A stretch of DNA of 46,070 nt from assembly GCA_947625455.1 (NCBI GenBank), contig CANQOJ010000001.1:1-46070 (forward strand). The letters run 5' to 3'. The notes beneath the pieces are model-generated. The model did no database searches and had not been told where the DNA came from. It worked only from the letters and a program-made list of their open reading frames with translations. Source of the stretch: an uncultured Clostridia bacterium. GTDB lineage: Bacteria; Bacillota; Clostridia; Oscillospirales; Ruminococcaceae. The translations under genes and the position numbers were made by a program. Numbering within the stretch: the stretch's first letter is position 1; each line of letters begins with the position of its first letter. Below are positions 43,524 through 46,070 of the stretch, piece by piece.

Positions 43524-44418
43524 AAACGCATTTATAGCAATTACGGGCAGACCTAACGCGGGAAAATCCTCGCTTACAAATCTGCTTGTGGGAGAGAAAA
43601 TTTCAATCGTCAGCGAAAAGCCCCAGACAACGCGAAACCGCATAAACGGCGTGCTTACAAAGGGCGAAGTGCAGTATGTGTTTATTGACACTCCGGGGTT
43701 TCTGAAACCGCGCACAAAGCTTGGCGAGCATATGGCAAGGTCGGTCAGGACAAGCGTTGATGATGTTGACTGTGCGATACTTATGGCTGACGCAACGAAA
43801 AAGGTTTCAGCTGTTGAACATGAACTTATAAGGTCGTTTAAGTCGCACGGAACGCAGGTTGTTCTACTGCTCAACAAAATTGACCTTGTGAAATCAAAAG
43901 AGGATTTACTTCCGCTTATCAGCGAATACAGCAAGCTGTACGATTTCGCGGAGGTTATTCCGATAAGCGTAAAAAGGCGCATAAACACGGAGCTTATTAT
44001 GCCCGCGCTCGAAAAATACGCAGTCGAGGGAGAACATTTTTTCCCCGACGATATTGCAACCGACCGCACCGAGAGATTTTTATGCGGAGAGATAATCCGC
44101 GAGAAGCTGCTGTGGACAATGCAGCAGGAAATCCCGCACGGGACAGCCGTTGACATTGAGAGCTTTACTTCTCACTTAAACAAAAGCGGCGCCGAAATAA
44201 CTGACATCGGCGCGGTTATAATATGTGAAAAGCAGTCGCACAAGGGCATGATTATAGGGAAAAACGGAGAACGGCTTAAACAGATAGGTTCTCTTGCAAG
44301 AAAGGATATTGAAGAGTTGCTTGATACAAAGGTAAATCTTCAGATATTTGTAAAAGTAAAGGAAAACTGGCGCGACAACGAGCATTTCATCATTGACAAC
44401 AAGATTGCAGATGAATAA
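43516..44418 (+). CDS. era: GTPase Era
   Basis: 300 residues. GTPase domain: AITGRPNAGKSSLTNLLVGE (G1), a threonine-rich switch I QTTRNRINGV, VFIDTPGF (G3) and LLLNKIDLV (G4). The C-terminal type II KH domain contains SHKGMIIGKNGERLKQIG, which binds the 3' end of 16S rRNA. Era supports 30S assembly and couples it to growth. The start overlaps trmD by 8 nt. It is the final gene of the rlmB-era run. No clear terminator stands between it and the convergent XRE gene 18 nt beyond. Confidence 0.97.
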   Translation: MTKNAFIAITGRPNAGKSSLTNLLVGEKISIVSEKPQTTRNRINGVLTKGEVQYVFIDTPGFLKPRTKLGEHMARSVRTSVDDVDCAILMADATKKVSAVEHELIRSFKSHGTQVVLLLNKIDLVKSKEDLLPLISEYSKLYDFAEVIPISVKRRINTELIMPALEKYAVEGEHFFPDDIATDRTERFLCGEIIREKLLWTMQQEIPHGTAVDIESFTSHLNKSGAEITDIGAVIICEKQSHKGMIIGKNGERLKQIGSLARKDIEELLDTKVNLQIFVKVKENWRDNEHFIIDNKIADE

Positions 44419-44436
44419 AAGCCTGCAAATACGCTG

Positions 44437-45099
44437 TTAAAGTTTCTTAAGTTCTTTTTCAACATTGGTGATGACGGAGAAAAGCGCCGCGCTTTGCTTG
44501 GGATAATCGTGTTCAATGCGCGAGTTTGTTATCTTCTCGTCGGCTGTTCCCTCTTTTTCAGCGCTTTTGGACGCAACGTCCTCAAGGCTTAGTTCAGCAA
44601 CGGTAATGCCCGAAAGGCTTTCGCGGGGAATTGAAAACAAGTTCTCGTCATTTTCACCGCCCGCGCTGTACACCATTCTGAACGCGCGGTAAACGGCGGT
44701 GAGCATATAATTTCCGACAGATTTTGCAAGCTTCTGGTTTTTGGTCTTTATAAGCAGCGAGAACACAACTTCAGCGGCATTTGTGACAAGTTTTTTCCTT
44801 AAAAGCGTACTCGTTGAGGCAATATTTTCGCTTGCGGCATCATAGGCGGTGCTTTCATCAAGTTCGTTTTCCGTTACGACAACGCCGCTGCGAGAACTGC
44901 TTCTGCCAAGTATGTAATCCACGGAAACGTTGTAGAAATCGGCGGCTTGAACCAGAAAATCCAGTCCGCACTCGCGTTTTCCGTTTTCATAATGCGACAA
45001 AAGCGCCTGGGCAACGCCAAGCTTGTCAGCCGCTTCCTTTTGTCTTAAACCGCGTTCCTTACGCAGAAGCTTTAATATTCTTGGAAAGTCTTTGTTCAT
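44437..45099 (-). CDS. XRE-family transcriptional regulator
   Basis: 220 residues. An N-terminal Cro/CI helix-turn-helix (about 8-65) reads LRKERGLRQKEAADKLGVAQ followed by ALLSHYENGKRECGLDFLV and ends VSVDYILGRS, the common form in Firmicutes. The remaining 150 residues are mixed helical (KTKNQKLAKSVGNYMLTAVY) with no recognised effector domain and no peptidase or membrane segment. A promoter (45146-45174) with an inverted repeat in its spacer lies just upstream and may be its own operator. It converges on era and diverges from the phosphatase gene. Targets are unknown. Confidence 0.85.
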   Translation of the reverse strand: MNKDFPRILKLLRKERGLRQKEAADKLGVAQALLSHYENGKRECGLDFLVQAADFYNVSVDYILGRSSSRSGVVVTENELDESTAYDAASENIASTSTLLRKKLVTNAAEVVFSLLIKTKNQKLAKSVGNYMLTAVYRAFRMVYSAGGENDENLFSIPRESLSGITVAELSLEDVASKSAEKEGTADEKITNSRIEHDYPKQSAALFSVITNVEKELKKL

Positions 45100-45145
45100 C
45101 TATTTATCTCCAAATTACCCAAATATATTTTTTATCACAAAGTAT

Positions 45146-45174
45146 ATTATATTACATTTATGTCGATATGTAAA
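45146..45174 (-). promoter_or_regulatory. Promoter of the XRE gene with possible operator in the spacer
   Basis: On the - strand TTTACA (45174-45169), 17-nt spacer, perfect TATAAT (45151-45146). The inverted repeat TTACAT-N10-ATGTAA (45152-45157 and 45168-45173) fills the spacer, and TGTCGA at 45161-45166 pairs with TCGACA at 45195-45200. This layout fits repression by the encoded XRE protein. Confidence 0.65.
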
Positions 45175-45248
45175 CCGTCATAATTACCAAAATTTCGACA
45201 TTTCTGTAGGTCAATATTCCTAATCATACAATATATAGGAGGCAATTC

Positions 45249-45878
45249 ATGCGAAACTACTATTTATACCTTATCCGTCACGGAATAACACAAGGAAATC
45301 TTGACGGAAAATATATCGGACAGACAAATCTGTCGCTTTGTCCTGAGGGGAGGAAGATGATAGAAAATTTCTGTGAATGTGAACTTTATCCCGAAGTTGA
45401 AAAAGTGTATTCGTCACCGCTTGAAAGATGTCTTGAAACTGCGGAGATAATTTATCCCGACCAGAGGCTTATGATAATAGATGAACTTTGCGAGATGAAT
45501 TTCGGGGATTTTGAAAACAAAAGCGCTGAACAGCTTAAAGATTTGCGGGAATATAAGGACTGGCTGAAAGGCGGGGTTGAGTCTGCGCCGCCTAACGGCG
45601 AGAAATACGGTGATTTCATTCTCCGCTGCATCAGCGGTCTTGACAGCGTATTCAGCGATATGATGAAGAATGACCTGCAATACGGTGCGGTTATCACTCA
45701 CGGCGGTGTTATCACAAATCTGCTGTGCGGTTATGGGTTGCCGAAAGGCAAGCCCGCGCAGTATATGTGCGCACCGGGCGAGGGATTTGAAATTGCGCTT
45801 TCTCCCTTTTTATGGCAGAAAGGTCCGACATTTGAGGTTTTGGGCAAAATGACGCTTACGGGGAACATAAACCCTTGA
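45249..45878 (+). CDS. Histidine phosphatase superfamily protein (phosphoglycerate mutase-like)
   Basis: 209 residues. YLIRHGITQGNLDGKYIGQT carries the R-H-G phosphohistidine motif. VYSSPLERCLETAEIIYP has the second arginine, and MNFGDFENKSAEQLK with AVITHGGVITNLLCGYG has the catalytic glutamate region and second histidine. The cytosolic members include alpha-ribazole phosphatase (CobC) and diverse sugar or nucleotide phosphatases. No cobalamin genes are nearby, so the substrate stays open. A strong AGGAGG lies 7 nt before the ATG. A terminator follows at 45920. Confidence 0.9.
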   Translation: MRNYYLYLIRHGITQGNLDGKYIGQTNLSLCPEGRKMIENFCECELYPEVEKVYSSPLERCLETAEIIYPDQRLMIIDELCEMNFGDFENKSAEQLKDLREYKDWLKGGVESAPPNGEKYGDFILRCISGLDSVFSDMMKNDLQYGAVITHGGVITNLLCGYGLPKGKPAQYMCAPGEGFEIALSPFLWQKGPTFEVLGKMTLTGNINP

Positions 45879-45919
45879 TAACGGGAAACGTTACAGAGGC
45901 AGCAAGGGGGAAACTTTTG

Positions 45920-45961
45920 AAAAAGCCTTATTCCGGATAAGTAAGCGTATAAGGCTTTTTC
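45920..45961 (+). terminator. Terminator after the histidine phosphatase gene (possibly bidirectional)
   Basis: Perfect 12-bp inverted repeat AAAAAGCCTTAT / ATAAGGCTTTTT with a 17-nt loop and T5 in the right arm. It lies 42 nt after the phosphatase stop and 13 nt before the end of the convergent partial gene, and A/T runs on both sides allow use from either strand. Confidence 0.88.
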
Positions 45962-45973
45962 AATAATCATCAA

Positions 45974-46070
45974 TTACGCTTTCAGCCCTGTTTTCTCCTC
46001 AAATTCGGCAACGGTCATGTGCGCTTCTTCAGCAGCTTGTGCAAGTGTAAGAATACCTTTTTTCACAAGA
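45974..46070 (-). CDS. C-terminal end of a small - strand gene (truncated by window edge)
   Basis: The last 31 or so codons are in the window and read LVKKGILTLAQAAEEAHMTV then AEFEEKTGLKA and stop. The pattern 'kGiLt...AAee..mt..eF' is common at the C-terminus of small Clostridial proteins, including Rpn-type PD-(D/E)XK nucleases and antitoxin-like proteins. The rest lies outside, so the family is not fixed. Confidence 0.55.
   Translation of the reverse strand, partial: LVKKGILTLAQAAEEAHMTVAEFEEKTGLKA

Noticed and set aside
43329..44156. 275-codon - strand frame opposite trmD and era
   Set aside because: Shadow of era, whose motifs are complete on the + strand.
1..46070. CRISPR arrays, tRNA or rRNA genes, transposase genes
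   Set aside because: No regularly spaced direct repeats, cloverleaf sequences, rRNA segments or transposase motifs were found on reading both strands.

Overview
The window looks like a chromosomal segment of a Gram-positive anaerobe of the Clostridia, most likely an Oscillospirales/Ruminococcaceae-type gut bacterium. The basis is AGGAG-type ribosome sites, sigma-A-type promoters, LicD-type surface polymer decoration, an EFR1-type flavodoxin/ferredoxin gene and the absence of outer-membrane genes. Species cannot be named from the sequence. Two compositional halves are visible by eye: about 1-28.8 kb is AT-rich and carries surface-polysaccharide genes and decayed genes, while about 29-46 kb is GC-richer, densely packed and housekeeping, with no broken gene.

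Region A (1-10.8 kb, + strand) is the downstream part of a polysaccharide operon. It holds a partial SHMT-like PLP enzyme, an acyltransferase-3, a GT2 glycosyltransferase, an EpsG-type polymerase, a decayed second acyltransferase, LicD, a Wzx flippase, a HisC-like aminotransferase, an IspD/TarI-like cytidylyltransferase and a broken ThDP enzyme of the acetolactate synthase type. The last three plus LicD look like a pathway that builds and transfers a CDP-activated small group.

Region B (27.7 down to 13.0 kb, - strand) converges on region A and is a second polysaccharide operon. In transcription order it has a broken DegT aminotransferase, a broken NeuD/PglD acetyltransferase, a priming sugar transferase, an SDR epimerase, a CgeB-like protein, a hexapeptide acetyltransferase, GT4, GT2, a Wzy polymerase, a frameshifted serine-acetyltransferase-like gene, Wzx, LicD, a TagD-like cytidylyltransferase and rmlA-B-D-C for dTDP-L-rhamnose. 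Between the two operons (10.8-12.99 kb) lie a hypothetical gene and a TPR gene with its own promoter.

Region C (27.9-28.99 kb) is a wrecked EFR1-type flavodoxin-ferredoxin gene interrupted by a small palindromic repeat, beside a larger related palindrome.

Region D (29-46 kb) has a - strand operon comM-malQ-ttcA-like-pullulanase-Xaa-Pro aminopeptidase. Divergent from it on the + strand is rlmB, a 957-residue membrane protein, tadA, a flippase, rimM, trmD and era. Then come an XRE regulator (-), a histidine phosphatase (+) and the end of a small - strand gene at the edge.

The most notable items are: (1) the 957-residue protein, which has the layout of a P1B-type ATPase but lacks the catalytic motifs; (2) two G7 tracts in surface acyltransferase genes, one in frame and one out of frame, suggesting phase-variable acylation; (3) an apparent CDP-precursor plus LicD decoration cassette with a disrupted ThDP enzyme; (4) a palindromic repeat inserted in a redox gene.
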